Positions 35,469-46,888 are shown, counted from the first letter of the stretch. The stretch is 64,000 bases of DNA from Prostheceraeus crozeri (GCA_907163375.1 CAJQUW010009223.1:62001-126000), one strand, 5' to 3'. Translations and numbers: made by a program. The notes: generated by a model not told the origin, from the sequence alone.

Positions 35469-36810
35469 TCAGCGGCGAATACAATTTACAACTCGCGAAG
35501 CGGTTACCAAGTCCGGTTGATGAAAGCCTGAGTTACTGTTGAACACTTTTGATTGGTTAACCTTAATAAATGAAGATTCAACCACACGTCTGGTTCTAAA
35601 ATCACTACAATAAGACAAAACGTCATGCCCATCAAAATCAATAGAATGACCTGTTTGCATACAATGTTGGGCTAAAGCATTATTTTCATCAAAATATCTG
35701 ACAGCTCTCTTGTGTTCATTGATACGAGTAATAAAAGATCGACCTGTTTCACCGACATAAAATTTATCGCAGTCTTTACATGGTATGCTATGCACACCGC
35801 CAGGTTTCTTAATACTGTTCTTGTGAACTAGGTTTGATTTGATACTGTTAGGGTAACGAAATACAAGTTTGGTACCGCTACATTTAGCCAAACGATGATT
35901 ACTGGTACAATTAAGAGAAGGTAAAAAGGGTACAGAAAGAAAATTTATATTATTTACATGTACATTATCCGACAAAGGTTCAGGTCGAAAATACGTAGAT
36001 AAAGCTTTGTTTAAGACATCTGGAGGATAACCAAGTTTCATAAACGAAGAAAAAATGAAATCAATTTCATCATCAACAGAATCAGAACTACAAATACGAA
36101 GCGCACGCAAAAACTGGCCGCAAGCGACATTTATTTTAGCAATTAATGGATTAAAAGAAAAGAAATGAAGATAGATAGCTGTTAGAGTGAGTATCCTTTC
36201 TAAAAACAGAAAAACAAAGAGAACGGCCAACCTTCTTAATCAAAACATCTAGAAAGGGAATAGCGTTATTAGATTCATACTCATAAGAGAACTTCAGAGA
36301 AGGATATAAAGAGTTAATAAAAGACAAGAATGAATCTAAATCAAAATCATGCGAAACTAAAGATAGAACAACGTCAACATAACGAAACCAAAGAAGAGGG
36401 CTGTTGCCAGCAAAAGTAGGAAACAACTCGCTTTCTACATGCTCAAGGAAAAAATTCGCAAGCACAGGGGAAAGTGGGTTTCCCATCGCTAAGCCAAAAA
36501 CTTGCTGAAAATAAGTGCTTTCAAGAGTAAAATAATTGTGACTATGACATAATCGAACAAGATCTAGCAGACAATCTGAACTAGCAGGAAAGTCATAAGA
36601 AACGGAAGAAAGACGACGAGACAAAAAATCTATAGTATAGGTGGAACAGGCACATTAGTAAATAGAGAAATGGTATCGAAAGAAACGGATTTATCTCCGG
36701 GATTCAGAGAGATGTTGGAAATTCTGTTCAACAAATCAGATGAATTCTTAAGATGACTTTTCATAAGAATTTCATTTATGGTCATACATGTATCAGCGGT
36801 ATTTTTGATA
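35469..36810 (-). pseudogene. Penelope-like reverse transcriptase and GIY-YIG endonuclease, minus copy
   Basis: The 5' part (36,620-36,810) holds SVSFDTISLFTNVPVP, the FDxxSLFTNVP catalytic motif of Penelope reverse transcriptases. The 36,151-36,624 frame gives FGLAMGNPLSPVLANFFLEH and then FRYVDVVLSL; the usual YVDD box reads YVDV. The 35,469-36,230 frame, 253 residues, contains the tail of the polymerase domain and then the GIY-YIG nuclease: HSIPCKDCDKFYVGETGRSF, RINEHKRAV, and a C-terminal VVESSFIKVN. The two frames overlap by a frame change. The catalytic substitution and broken frame make it inactive. It reads toward the left target duplication. Confidence 0.85.
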
Positions 36811-36825
36811 GTCTTGGTAATTTTT

Positions 36826-37776
36826 CTACTTTTGCTGGCAACAGTCCTCTTCTTTGGTTTCGTTATGTTGACGTTGTTCTATCTTTAGTTTCGCATGATT
36901 TTGATTTAGATTCATTCTTGTCTTTTATTAACTCTTTATATCCTTCTCTGAAGTTCTCTTATGAGTATGAATCTAATAACGCTATTCCCTTTCTAGATGT
37001 TTTGATTAAGAAGGTTGGCCGTTCTCTTTGTTTTTCTGTTTTTAGAAAGGATACTCACTCTAACAGCTATCTATCTTCATTTCTTTTCTTTTAATCCATT
37101 AATTGCTAAAATAAATGTCGCTTGCGGCCAGTTTTTGCGTGCGCTTCGTATTTGTAGTTCTGATTCTGTTGATGATGAAATTGATTTCATTTTTTCTTCG
37201 TTTATGAAACTTGGTTATCCTCCAGATGTCTTAAACAAAGCTTTATCTACGTATTTTCGACCTGAACCTTTGTCGGATAATGTACATGTAAATAATATAA
37301 ATTTTCTTTCTGTACCCTTTTTACCTTCTCTTAATTGTACCAGTAATCATCGTTTGGCTAAATGTAGCGGTACCAAACTTGTATTTCGTTACCCTAACAG
37401 TATCAAATCAAACCTAGTTCACAAGAACAGTATTAAGAAACCTGGCGGTGTGCATAGCATACCATGTAAAGACTGCGATAAATTTTATGTCGGTGAAACA
37501 GGTCGATCTTTTATTACTCGTATCAATGAACACAAGAGAGCTGTCAGATATTTTGATGAAAATAATGCTTTAGCCCAACATTGTATGCAAACAGGTCATT
37601 CTATTGATTTTGATGGGCATGACGTTTTGTCTTATTGTAGTGATTTTAGAACCAGACGTGTGGTTGAATCTTCATTTATTAAGGTTAACCAATCAAAAGT
37701 GTTCAACAGTAACTCAGGCTTTCATCAACCGGACTTGGTAACCGCTTCGCGAGTTGTAAATTGTATTCGCCGCTGA
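36826..37776 (+). pseudogene. Penelope-like reverse transcriptase end and GIY-YIG endonuclease, plus copy
   Basis: A 5'-truncated copy starting inside the reverse transcriptase just before the FRYVDVVLSL box and running through the GIY-YIG nuclease (253-residue frame 37,015-37,776). Its protein is identical to the minus copy, including the YVDV box and the same frame change. Sharing both defects means the two arms come from one template rather than two independent family members. The outer end carries the hammerhead-like motif at 37,803-37,838. Confidence 0.85.
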
Positions 37777-37802
37777 TTTTGTCGTCTGTCATTTCTTGTG
37801 AC

Positions 37803-37838
37803 CTGAGGAAGGGAGCAGGTGACTCCCGAAACGTTGTC
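37803..37838 (+). ncRNA. Hammerhead-like motif at Penelope terminus (mirror at 35,407-35,442)
   Basis: CTGAGGA is followed by a perfect GGGAG/CTCCC stem with a 7-base loop, then GAAACGTTGTC, which could form a two-pair stem III with loop GUU ending in GUC. Stem I pairing is poor. Penelope-like elements are known to carry hammerhead motifs at this position, but this copy may be inactive. Confidence 0.45.
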
Positions 37839-37893
37839 CAGCAAATAGAGATTTTCTCACATAGTGGCTATTTTATTATTGTCACTTCACGTT

Positions 37894-39436
37894 GTTCTAT
37901 TTTCAGAACAGTCTCGCGGCTGACACCTGACGGCTTATGGAAATGGACTTCATCAGCCTCATACTTTTATGCCATGTGTCCGATGGACGACGCCTTATGA
38001 CTTTTCATGTGTGACAGCGTGACGGAAAATGGAAGATGGAACGTGGCTGATAACTTTTTCTGTGTGATAGGTTGTATTCTTTTCTGCATGCAATTAAAGG
38101 GAAATCACAAATGGAAGATGGAAGACGCCATATTCTGTCTGACAGCGGCCTTATACAAATTCTTGTAGTCTCAGAAGAAATGTCGCAAAATGAGCTAGTA
38201 ATTATCATTTTATTTTCAGTATTTTGAACGCCACGATTTCTGCCAACGTTTGAATTTAGTCTCAAGACATTACATTCCACGAATTATGACTCTGGGCTTA
38301 GTACGTTTCGTTTAATCAGAGAAAACAAAGAAAATTTCATTTTGGTCAAAAAACTGCAATCTTCGTTCCATTGAATTTACATGTGTTTTTCTTTGATCCT
38401 TTCTGACAAGAAGATAAACTCACTAGAACTCGGCAGACGTGCAGATTCGTAGTAGCCATAGGGTGTACATCTGTGAAAGTCTCATTTTCGGCCTCGCTCC
38501 CTGCAGAAACTCGTTCTGGCTGCCGGACTATTCTATAGCATTCGCTTCATGCATTTTATGGAGTAGAAGGATAGCAAATATCTCACGTGAGCGTTGTATA
38601 TCAAATAAATTCAGTAACATACTCGCTTTCTGTATTTTGACCTTACAATTAGCTGCATATGAATTCAAACATGCTCTCTTGCTGTTTTTCTTCAGTTTCA
38701 ATGAACTAGTATTTTGACATTCATTTCACGTTATTGCATTATTTTCACTTTTAAAAAACCTTTTTTCAGATATAATGAAAAGACTTCTCAGCGAATCTCA
38801 TTCCGCCAAAGCTAGATTTGTCATCAGTTTCCGTTCTAGTTATTTGGGGATTGTTTCACACGGAAATGGAAGAGTAAGAAGCCATGTGACCATAATTACT
38901 AATGTACCGGTATGTAACACCTAACATATCGCAATTGTAGAATCGATGACTATCTTTCAGAGGCCTGAAAGTGTCTACCGGAAGTCTATTCATTTTTGAC
39001 AGTTCTTCTGTGTGTGTTTATATTTCAGTTGAATTAGGGGATGTATGCTAGATAGGCCAATGGGGCGCATTGAACCTTTTAGGTCTCATAGGGTGTTGAA
39101 GTTTTCTTCAAATATTTTTTACTATTGGATGAAAAGGGATTATAAATAAGACAATCATAAAGCCATGTCATGATGAATATTGAAATTGATCAAAGTTCCT
39201 CTATTCAAATGTTTGATTCCATAAAATTTAGATATAGTCCTACGTATATTCACGCTATATCTATGGACATGCCCACAAGATAAGAAAGTATTGACCAGAG
39301 AATGAACTATGATTTACTATGCTGTACTTGTTATATTCCGGGTATTACACCGGTCTACAAGCTTGAATCTGATATTACTGTGAATGTACTGCGAATTGAA
39401 TTCACTAAATATAACCTGAATATGAATATCTCGAGA
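37894..39436. other. No gene seen
   Basis: Non-coding. The words GGAAGATGGAA and TCTTCCATCTTCC occur on both sides of the Penelope insertion (38,029-38,130 and 35,063-35,080), suggesting a local repeat around the insertion site. Short frames have no recognisable domain. Confidence 0.45.
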
Positions 39437-39454
39437 ATATATATATATATACGA

Positions 39455-39520
<66 letters not shown>
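39437..39520. repeat. (AT)n microsatellite
   Basis: About 84 bases of almost pure AT with one ACGAGT interruption near 39,451. It directly abuts the hammerhead/tRNA-like element; a shorter AT run lies beyond its other side near 39,739. Confidence 0.95.
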
Positions 39521-39522
<2 letters not shown>

Positions 39523-39543
39523 AATTTCAACAGATGTAACCAC

Positions 39544-39583
39544 CACGAGACATGTTTCGGCCTGTTGGGCCTCATCAGTCGTG
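39544..39583 (-). ncRNA. Canonical hammerhead ribozyme
   Basis: On the minus strand the order is CACGA, CTGATGA, GGCC, loop CAACA, GGCC, GAAAC, ATGTC, TCGTG. The CUGAUGA and GAAA cores are exact, stem II is a perfect GGCC/GGCC with a five-base loop, and stem I pairs CACGA with UCGUG perfectly. Stem III (ACAUGU) is very short, as in dimer-acting hammerheads of retrozymes and Penelope elements. Predicted cleavage is after the C complementary to 39,549. It is a type I arrangement with open stem I. Confidence 0.9.
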
Positions 39584-39586
39584 AGT

Positions 39587-39656
39587 AGGTTTGAACCAGC
39601 GACGTTGGAGCTAGAGGACGTGCAAGCATACCCTCTAACCACAAGGCCACCAGACC
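39587..39656 (-). repeat. tRNA-like segment beside the hammerhead
   Basis: The minus strand reads a box-A-like TGGCCTTGTGGTTAGAGGG and a box-B-like GGTTCAAACC about 40 bases later, the internal promoter layout of tRNA-derived SINEs. It could let RNA polymerase III transcribe through the ribozyme immediately downstream. It is not a functional tRNA gene: no full cloverleaf was found. Confidence 0.65.
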
Positions 39657-39719
39657 ATCTGTTGAGAGCGTGAATTAGCCTGGTGGTTACATCTGTTGAG
39701 ATTTGATAAATTTATCAAT

Positions 39720-40467
39720 TGCCAGGTTACTTGTCTAAATATATATATATACAAATGTTATTTTTTCATAGACTTTTACAGACTTTCATAGATCAGAGTC
39801 AGAGCAGGAAAGCACAAATGGATAACTAAATTGATTTAAATATTGTCATTTGAAGTATAATAATTTAGGTGTATGTACTCACATAAATCATGCAACCATA
39901 TAAGCAATGTCAAATGAGTTACATTGATATTTTACAGAATCTTTTTACAGAAGTGCAACTACCTTAAGTGCAAAAGTGATTATTTATCACTCTTTACTAA
40001 TAATGCTCATGCACAATAAATTCAAATCAATTTCATGCAAAAATATTGTAGCAGGTATCAAAGTCAGCAAATTTCAGGTTATTGTTTAATTCAAGTGCCT
40101 TAATAATCCATGCCACAGTTGCCCGGCGACCGCTTTGAGTCGAATAGATAGAGCTGTGCTATTGTGCGCCGGTTGATGCTGTGGCCGCAAATAAATCATT
40201 AAATAATTACTTCATCGAACAAGGAGTCAGTCATGCCTTGGTTGTCCTTCATCAAACATAAAAGAAAATGTAATAAAACAAGAAATTCAAATCTATCCAC
40301 CTCGATGTGTTAACCGTCTGTTAATCTGCCCTGTTAACGTAGAGATGATCTGGCATAGTTTGAAACCTATATACGTGGATTTATTAAGATTTGCTGATAT
40401 CTCGGTCAATTATCATGGTGAACTGGCCTCGGGCTGTGTCCTTGGCCTGTGTCCTTGGGGCAGTTAA
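39720..40467. other. No gene seen
   Basis: Non-coding sequence between the hammerhead element and the inverted repeat at 40.47 kb. Confidence 0.5.
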
Positions 40468-42050
40468 CTAGATCAGGGACATTTATGATTAATGTAAGAT
40501 ATCTAAGGGACGTTCAACTCCCATACCATGTACTGGACTGGAGGCCAGTGTCTTCGATAAACTTGATTAATGACGATAGTATCTGGATAAAACCATGGAC
40601 CAAATGCCAAACAATTCACTTCCCTATTGTGAAGTACATCAGAATCCAGCTGAATGATTGCTGAACATACTAATTAATGCACCCGGCCCAGTCTTGCAGA
40701 GTAATTGTCGAAAGACTCTATGTGCACTGTACATGTACTGCATATCATCGATGGTCAATTTCAAATAAATTGTGACTTTCTATTTTAATCGATTTTCCCA
40801 TTGTCTTATCTAAAACCTACTCCTGCATAATAATTTGGACCACTGGTGGACTTTATTCGAGAATTCATGAGCAATGAAGCGATCTAACATGTGTGGTATA
40901 TTTTCGTCCTTGTATTACTCAACTTTTATTGAACGAAAATTGATGGCTGCTACCAATGTTTTCATATTCACAGACAAAAATTTATACGGATTCGCAATCA
41001 GCATAAATCCTTATCAATGCTGTTCCTGAATTGCCCAATACGGTAGGACCTTAAAATCGTGGAAAGTCACCAATCACCACCGCTTGGTTTGCTTTTTATT
41101 CAATATGATCTTCGCAATTTATGAATCACTAACATCATAAGGACATTTTATTTGTTCCTCGGAGTTTGATTGTAAATTGAAGGCCTCCTCACGGATGATG
41201 CTCTAAAATTACGAGATGTCTAATAGGAGATAAAAATATTTTGACATCGGTAACCACTCATTATGAGGAGGCGCACTTGGAAAGACAGCACTGGTCGCTC
41301 TTTTCCATCGAAATCTTGATAAAGGATCTTCCGAAGGAATGGATATTCAAACGACTCTTCCTTAACTTATAGCATTTTCATTTGTTCTATCCAATCAAAC
41401 AAATTATTATCAATTTTTAACTTTTCAATTTAATTTTTGTTCGTTTCTGATTGCATCATCGGTAGATTTTCTTTAGATCTTGATTATATCTAACTTGTAG
41501 CCTATAAAAATGAATAAGGCATGGAACACATTGCTGCAATGATTGAAGTAGCAAGTAAAATCATTACTGACGAGTTATCACTCAATCCGTGACTTCTTTT
41601 AGCAAAGGAAATAGATTATCAAAAATTTTCCAGAAAGAGTTACAATTCGCCGAAAATGCACTAGTGAATCGATTTTCACAAAGCATGTATAAAATGCACA
41701 GAATCCACACCAATAGCCATTGATGCTACGTGCCGAAGGTGAACAATTTCAACCACTATCAGTTGATATTGCAGCTTTTACTGACAGTTGTTTATTCTTG
41801 CGGGAGTTTTGTAATTCTGCAGTCACTTCTTGACTGCGTCCAGAATCTTCTTTCAATAGATTCCCTGTATGAATGAGCGTATTAGGGTACTGGATAATTG
41901 TTTACAACTTCTCTCAAGGTTTTATCCAAGTGTGCACAAACAACCGTCATTAATCAAATTTACCAAAGACACGCCTCCAGTCCAGTACATGGTATGGGAG
42001 TTGAACGTGCCTTAGATATCTTACATTAATCACAGATGTCCCTGACTAGA
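40468..42050. repeat. Pair of ~110-bp inverted repeats enclosing about 1.37 kb
   Basis: Bases 40,468-40,577 match 41,945-42,050 in reverse complement at about 85-90% by eye; shared landmarks are AATGTAAGATATCTAAG and CATGTACTGGACTGGAGG. The enclosed DNA has no recognisable gene. It may be a foldback-type transposon or two inverted copies of one repeat; no target duplication was seen. Confidence 0.7.
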
Positions 42051-43012
42051 TGCTTGTCCTCGTTTTTTTCAGAAAATCCAAAAAATCCCTGGTTATCCAT
42101 TACTTGACGGCATCGGATTTCAAATCAACGAATCCCATAGAAATCGAGAGCTGATCATAAAAAACGGACCACCTATTTTTCGCTAGATTCAAATAAATTC
42201 AATCGATTCTCATGCCTTCCAATCGTGTTGCACAACACCGTGCCATACATCATTCGAAAGCTAGTATTCTCAGCTTTAAATGAACTATGATAGACTTGTA
42301 TCAGTTGCTGCATTTGTGAGCAGTGCTAAAAGTATGAAAACCGCTGCATTTACAAATCGTATTTTTTCAGTAAGAAGACATGTAAGTATGGAAATGAATC
42401 AGGCACGGGAGAAGGAGAATATTCTGAGCTCTCATTTGATATACTGGTCATTAAAAGCGGTGAACTAGGAAAAAGCCACTGACAACGTAAAGTTGTCTCC
42501 ACACAAACACAATGTAAGGTGAACGAAGGTTCGAAACAGAACAATTAGCAATGACAAGTCTTTCTCTCAAAGTGACCGATTGTTTGTATTCTTTAGCGGA
42601 AATGAGAAAAATGTTGAAGAAGTTTGAAAAAAGAACTATTGAACCTGTCTGAACAAAATTTAAATAGTTGATGAAAAACAATTCTGCAATATTATCAAAA
42701 TGTGTTTTTCCAAGAAAAAGTACTCGACCACGTTATACCCAATATCGTGTGACTGTCAAGGAATTCGATGCCAGGTAAAGGAATAGGCTCGCAAGAAGAA
42801 ATTTTCTTCACAAAGAGACATTTAGATTTCAAATATTTGATGGACACCTTTTGATTATCCCATTTTAAAATATTCTGATGCTCAAACAGTACGTGATCAT
42901 TATTGCTGCTTTTATGAAGGGGACGCAGTGGTTATATCGTCAACATATTTAACAATAACATACTTAGTCTGAATTTAGTAGCTTAAGCCCACCATAAACT
43001 GCGTTGAACGGT
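42051..43012. other. No gene seen
   Basis: Non-coding; short frames on both strands carry no domain. Confidence 0.5.
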
Positions 43013-43020
43013 ACGTAAAC

Positions 43021-43718
43021 CAGGGATGCGGAGTCGGAGTCGGAGTCCCGGAGTCCTATCATTTTTGCTGGAGTCTTATCATCATAACTAGACCCGAAAT
43101 ATAATACAAACAAATTATTTACTCTCATGCATAGCTGTCACTGTCTTGATGTCAACTTTCTCCGTCAAACAAAAGTACAGAGACAGCAGTGCATGCAAAA
43201 CTTGTAATAGTTGAGGGAATGAACCGTGATAGTGAAATGAGGATTGTCTTTTCACTCGGTGATTTAGTAGAGAAGACAAGTCTTCCTAGCCTCGATCACA
43301 CCTACGCAACAAAGGTCACATAAGAGACAAAAATGAAATACTAGTTTGTTTGAGAACATAACCTCTTACCCTCACGTTAATCGTGTATGATCCCTCCTCC
43401 AAAGTGCATATTAAAATCGAAAGTGTACTCATATTTTTTGGAGAAGGATGGAAGATTTTCCTGCCTGGTAGGGACTGGAGAAAAACCGTAAGAAGTACAC
43501 ATCAACAAGATGGGAGGAGCCGAGTCGCATGCATCCAACTTAAAGCGACATTTGACCAACTTTCATCGAAAATGATTGATAATTGATACAGCAATGATCA
43601 CCAAAGATAGGTTCTAATGATCTATCATGTAAGTTACCAGTTTTTCAAAAACCTAGACTATATGTACTTGCCACCCGGAGTCGGAGTCCTATCAAACTGA
43701 TAGGACTCCGCATCCCTG
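43021..43718 (+). mobile_element. hAT deletion derivative retaining a BED zinc finger
   Basis: A 698-bp element with hAT ends CAGGGATGCGGAGTCGGAGT and, at the right, GACTCCGCATCCCTG. It is flanked by near-identical 8-bp sequences ACGTAAAC (43,013-43,020) and ACGTTAAC (43,719-43,726). On the plus strand around 43,410-43,575 a frame reads SKVYSYFLEKDGRFSCLVG, then GTGEKP, and after one in-frame stop GGAESHASNLKRHLTNFH: the C-x-C-like and H-x-H parts of a BED finger. The catalytic domain is deleted. It lies 170 bp upstream of a probable host exon. Confidence 0.85.
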
Positions 43719-43889
43719 ACGTTAACATTGATACGCCTTTGGAGGATGACATGCATGTTGATTTCCCATTATCTTGTTCATACCATAGACGTAAATTGCT
43801 ACACAGTGAAGGATGATGAACATTAGACTTATTATCAATTCCTATCGACATATTCGTTGAAATTTCGAATCCTTTCATTTATCCTGCAG

Positions 43890-44094
43890 GTTTATCAACT
43901 TCACGATATGGTAGATATAAAAGATGCTGCGTATGCGGACGTTGCAGAAGTTTTTTTCGATCCAAATCCTCTGCTTGATGTCTCCAGTTGTTTTCAACTC
44001 ACTATACCGTGCAACTGGACAAACGATGTAAACGACAGTATTCCCATTGTTCTCCAGCAGGGATCTTGTTATAACAGATGGTTTATTTGTCATG
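43890..44094 (+). CDS. Probable host exon A (secreted/extracellular protein)
   Basis: An open stretch between a good acceptor (polypyrimidine ending TATCCTGCAG at 43,889) and a good donor (CATG then GTGAGA at 44,095). It encodes 68 codons plus one base, starting in phase 0 with VYQLHDMVDIKDAAYADVAE. It contains four Cys (SSCF, IPCNW, GSCYNRW, FICH) and an N-glycosylation site (NWT), suggesting an extracellular domain. It ends on the first base of a codon, which the next exon at 49,119 completes. I do not recognise the domain. An earlier in-frame ATG at 43,857 lies before the acceptor and is probably intronic. Confidence 0.55.
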
Positions 44095-45519
44095 GTGAGA
44101 TAGTGCATGCCTTTTAAAACTCGTCTTATAAAATGTCGTAAAACTATGCTGTAAGCCGCACGCTCCTCAAGAAAGCTGAAAACAAAACTCCGAATTCAAG
44201 CAACAGATGAAGAACATTAGGGGACCCGAATGTTACTAAGCATCTGGAGCAGCATTAGGGGGATTGGAATAAGATTCTCTAGAACATTTTCAATCATCTT
44301 TATATTACTTATCACAGAGTCGTAGCATTAGGGACTAATCCGTAGAATTTAACACCTCTACTCCTATTGCTATGCTAGAACTCCGAAACTCACAACGTTT
44401 AGAGCATTATGAGGTAGTATTAGGAGCATACGGTCACCCGTGACTCATTGGCATTGGTTGTAGCTAGACTGATACATAATTCAAATAATTATTCTCAAAA
44501 TATGTTGGAATTAAAAATTACTTGAACATTAGATTAGGCTTATTCATACGTTGAATGACAGAGAAATGATGCACTCTTTGTGATTTTTCCGCAAAAGTTC
44601 CGTAAAAGTTTTTCCGCATGTTAAAACAATGTGCTATGAGAAAAAGGTTTCGCATCACAGTCGTAGTTTCAATATCTGATTAGAATTGCAGAATATATCT
44701 AATTTTCGTTTTCTCTAATATATCTTGCTCTTCAGTTTTACTGCTTTTATACGCACACCCTGCATGACATTCCGAATGAAAAGAATTCTTATCGATTTCT
44801 AAATCAATCTGTGAACATCGAAGCCGCCTTCGACATTATTGTCCGCTGAAATGCATTGAAATTGTATTGAGTCAAAAGCTACACGTTTATACATATAGTC
44901 CCAGATGAGTACTAAAAAGACACAAACACACATCCATCTAAGAACTGCTTTGGTAATTAGAAACAAATGCATCTGGATCAATAAGATATGCACAGGACTC
45001 AAGTGGGTAAACGTTGGCAGGATAGAAAGCACAGTGAGCCAGCATGAGCAGTGACAGTGGAGACGGCGCTGTCAAGTGTGAAGTGATGTTATGCCAATGC
45101 AGTGACGCACCCCGATCTATGCATCGCTCTTGTTCTATGCTTGCATGTGCCTCCCTTTTAGTGATTCAATGTTATATTGCTAGTGCTTCTGTGAAGTTTA
45201 GTTCGGTAATTTTAGTATTTTTCATTCAGTACTCAGATGAGTACTCAAATAGGATCTACGGTGTACCCTCCTAGCTGGTTATTCCAGGAAAGTGACCTGG
45301 ATTTTTTATGTCTGCAGTACAAGTAATTGCTACAACAACAATTGAAACGATTTTAAATTGTAAAAAGCCATATATATGTGTTCACCTTCCATTTTGTAAT
45401 CTGCAAAGGGACTTATGTGCATGCTTATTTCATTCTTGTTCATAAACCACTTCTCTACGGTTAACCTTATTCACTTTTCATCTAGTAAAAAAAGCCAGTA
45501 GGTAACCGAATCAGGGAGT
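44095..45519. other. Probable intron, first part
   Basis: Between the two probable exons. No other convincing exon seen; short frames such as 44,799-45,032 and 45,044-45,274 lack conserved features. Confidence 0.45.
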
Positions 45520-45539
45520 CAGACTTGTCTATAGCAGCC

Positions 45540-45755
45540 TTCTCTGTCTACTCTGGCCGCAGAGCGAAAGTGTGACTTGCAAATGTATACCACAATCAAG
45601 TTCCCATGTTCGATAGACAATTTCAGTAAAGGAGACGGTGGTCCCGACCGTAAAGTGAAACGTCGCTGGCAAATAAATATCACAAAGTATCCCACGTTCG
45701 GGTGACCACATTCAGTCGAGGAAACTTTAGTCCCGGCCATCGAGCGATGCATGGC
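45540..45755. repeat. Two diverged tandem units of about 90 bp
   Basis: Unit 1 (about 45,556-45,645) and unit 2 (about 45,651-45,740) share GCGAAAGTG/GTGAAACGT, GCAAAT, ATCACAA, CCCA(T/C)GTTCG, TTCAGT and GTCCCG(A/G)CC landmarks in order. They generate overlapping minus-strand frames of about 30-residue repeats in shifted frames, so a protein origin is not supported. Confidence 0.6.
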
Positions 45756-45782
45756 TTCCAAATTATGTTTCGGTGAATGCAA

Positions 45783-46888
45783 TCATTAATGACTAGGAAT
45801 TGCCATTCCAAATCCCGGGTTTCCGTGGGATTTCGATGCAAATCGCTCTACACTAAAACACACCTCGATACACATTGCTCTCAGATAGCACAGCGCGTCT
45901 CAAACTGATTCAACTGAAGCTCTCTTCCGCCGATCATGTCAAAAACGTCCAGAAGAATAGGAGTGAAGCTTCGAGATTATTTAACAAATTTTGAGCATTT
46001 GTTGCTTAAAACTTCTCCAGCGATAGCTAGAAAAAGTTATGGAATGTGTTCTATATTTTGCATTGAGACAGTTCATTTTTTTCCGAACTCTCGGGAGAGA
46101 GAAAATTTTTGCTCTCGAAGTGATAAAGTTTATTGCTTAAAGATATTCGGACGGGTCTTCGGCGTCCTGTGCCATTTGAATTCAATAGTAGACTGCTATA
46201 ATACATTACATATAACACCGCTATAATACCGCACCAATATCTCTCATGATTAATTGTCCTTGTCATTATGCCTCTAGTGCATGGAAATATGACAATCATC
46301 ACATAATATGTTTAAGTTAAATGAGGATATCTTTTGTCATGGAAGTCATCGGGAACTTAGAAATATAATTGACCTCATTATTCAAACCAACATTATTGAT
46401 TTCCTCCCCTAGGCCTTAACTCACATCATTAATGTACAATTTTGGATCTGCTATGAAAGTAGCTCACATTGACACCTCTGATCCAAGTATGCACACGGAT
46501 GGTCCTTGGATATCTGAGTAAATTTTGTCAGTCGTAGGAAATCCGACAAGAAGTGGTGAGAAGGATGGGATAATTGGATGAAATTTCAAAGGCTTCAACA
46601 AGGCCTTAAATGTTAGATTGGGTATGCAGATGGCGATGTGAGCCTTTTTTAATATACATGTACATGTATGACTAATTATTGACGAATCCTTTGTTTACAG
46701 AAAGGAATAATCATTACATAATGGATGTCATGAAGAATTCAAATGAAGGCAAAGGTTAGTCGAAAAAGAGAAATGATGTCAAAAAGAAAGCAAGTAGGGG
46801 ATGCTTCTTCATTTCAAATTTTACGCTTTCATGCTTGATACTTCAATACCTCGGCAGGGTACGAGAGGATAATGTGCAATACCAAAGC
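45783..46888. other. No gene seen (intronic)
   Basis: Intervening non-coding sequence. The 45,936-46,226 frame has no recognisable domain. Confidence 0.45.

Larger units (their letters stand above)
35313..37893. mobile_element. Penelope-like element inserted as a head-to-head inverted dimer
   Basis: A 2.55-kb insertion (35,326-37,880) flanked by the exact 13-bp duplication GTCACTTCACGTT (35,313-35,325 and 37,881-37,893). Two copies of a 1,055-bp 3' end face outward: minus strand 35,365-36,419 and plus strand 36,826-37,880, differing by about one base by eye. The minus copy extends further 5' through the spacer (36,420-36,825). The left side carries a 39-bp extension (35,326-35,364), comparable to the 35-bp extension of the element at 12.8 kb. 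The single target duplication implies the dimer arrived, or was completed, as one insertion. Confidence 0.9.
39518..39708 (-). mobile_element. 191-bp inverted-repeat element with hammerhead ribozyme and tRNA-like segment
   Basis: The ends, 39,518-39,545 and 39,681-39,708, are complementary in 27 of 28 positions (TATCAAATTTCAACAGATGT and continuing). In minus-strand order it holds the end repeat, a tRNA-like segment (39,587-39,656), a hammerhead ribozyme (39,544-39,583) and the other end repeat, which overlaps ribozyme stem I. It has no coding capacity. Small non-autonomous retroelements with hammerheads (retrozymes) are known in animals and are thought to be moved by Penelope-like machinery, which is present in this window; the tRNA-like part and the inverted ends are not the usual description. 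Confidence 0.8.

Noticed and set aside
39302-39673. Frames with Tyr-Ile repeats
   Set aside because: They are translations of the (AT)n microsatellite running into the hammerhead element.
45519-45782. A secreted protein with 30-residue repeats
   Set aside because: The repeats match best in different frames, so the periodicity is at the DNA level only.
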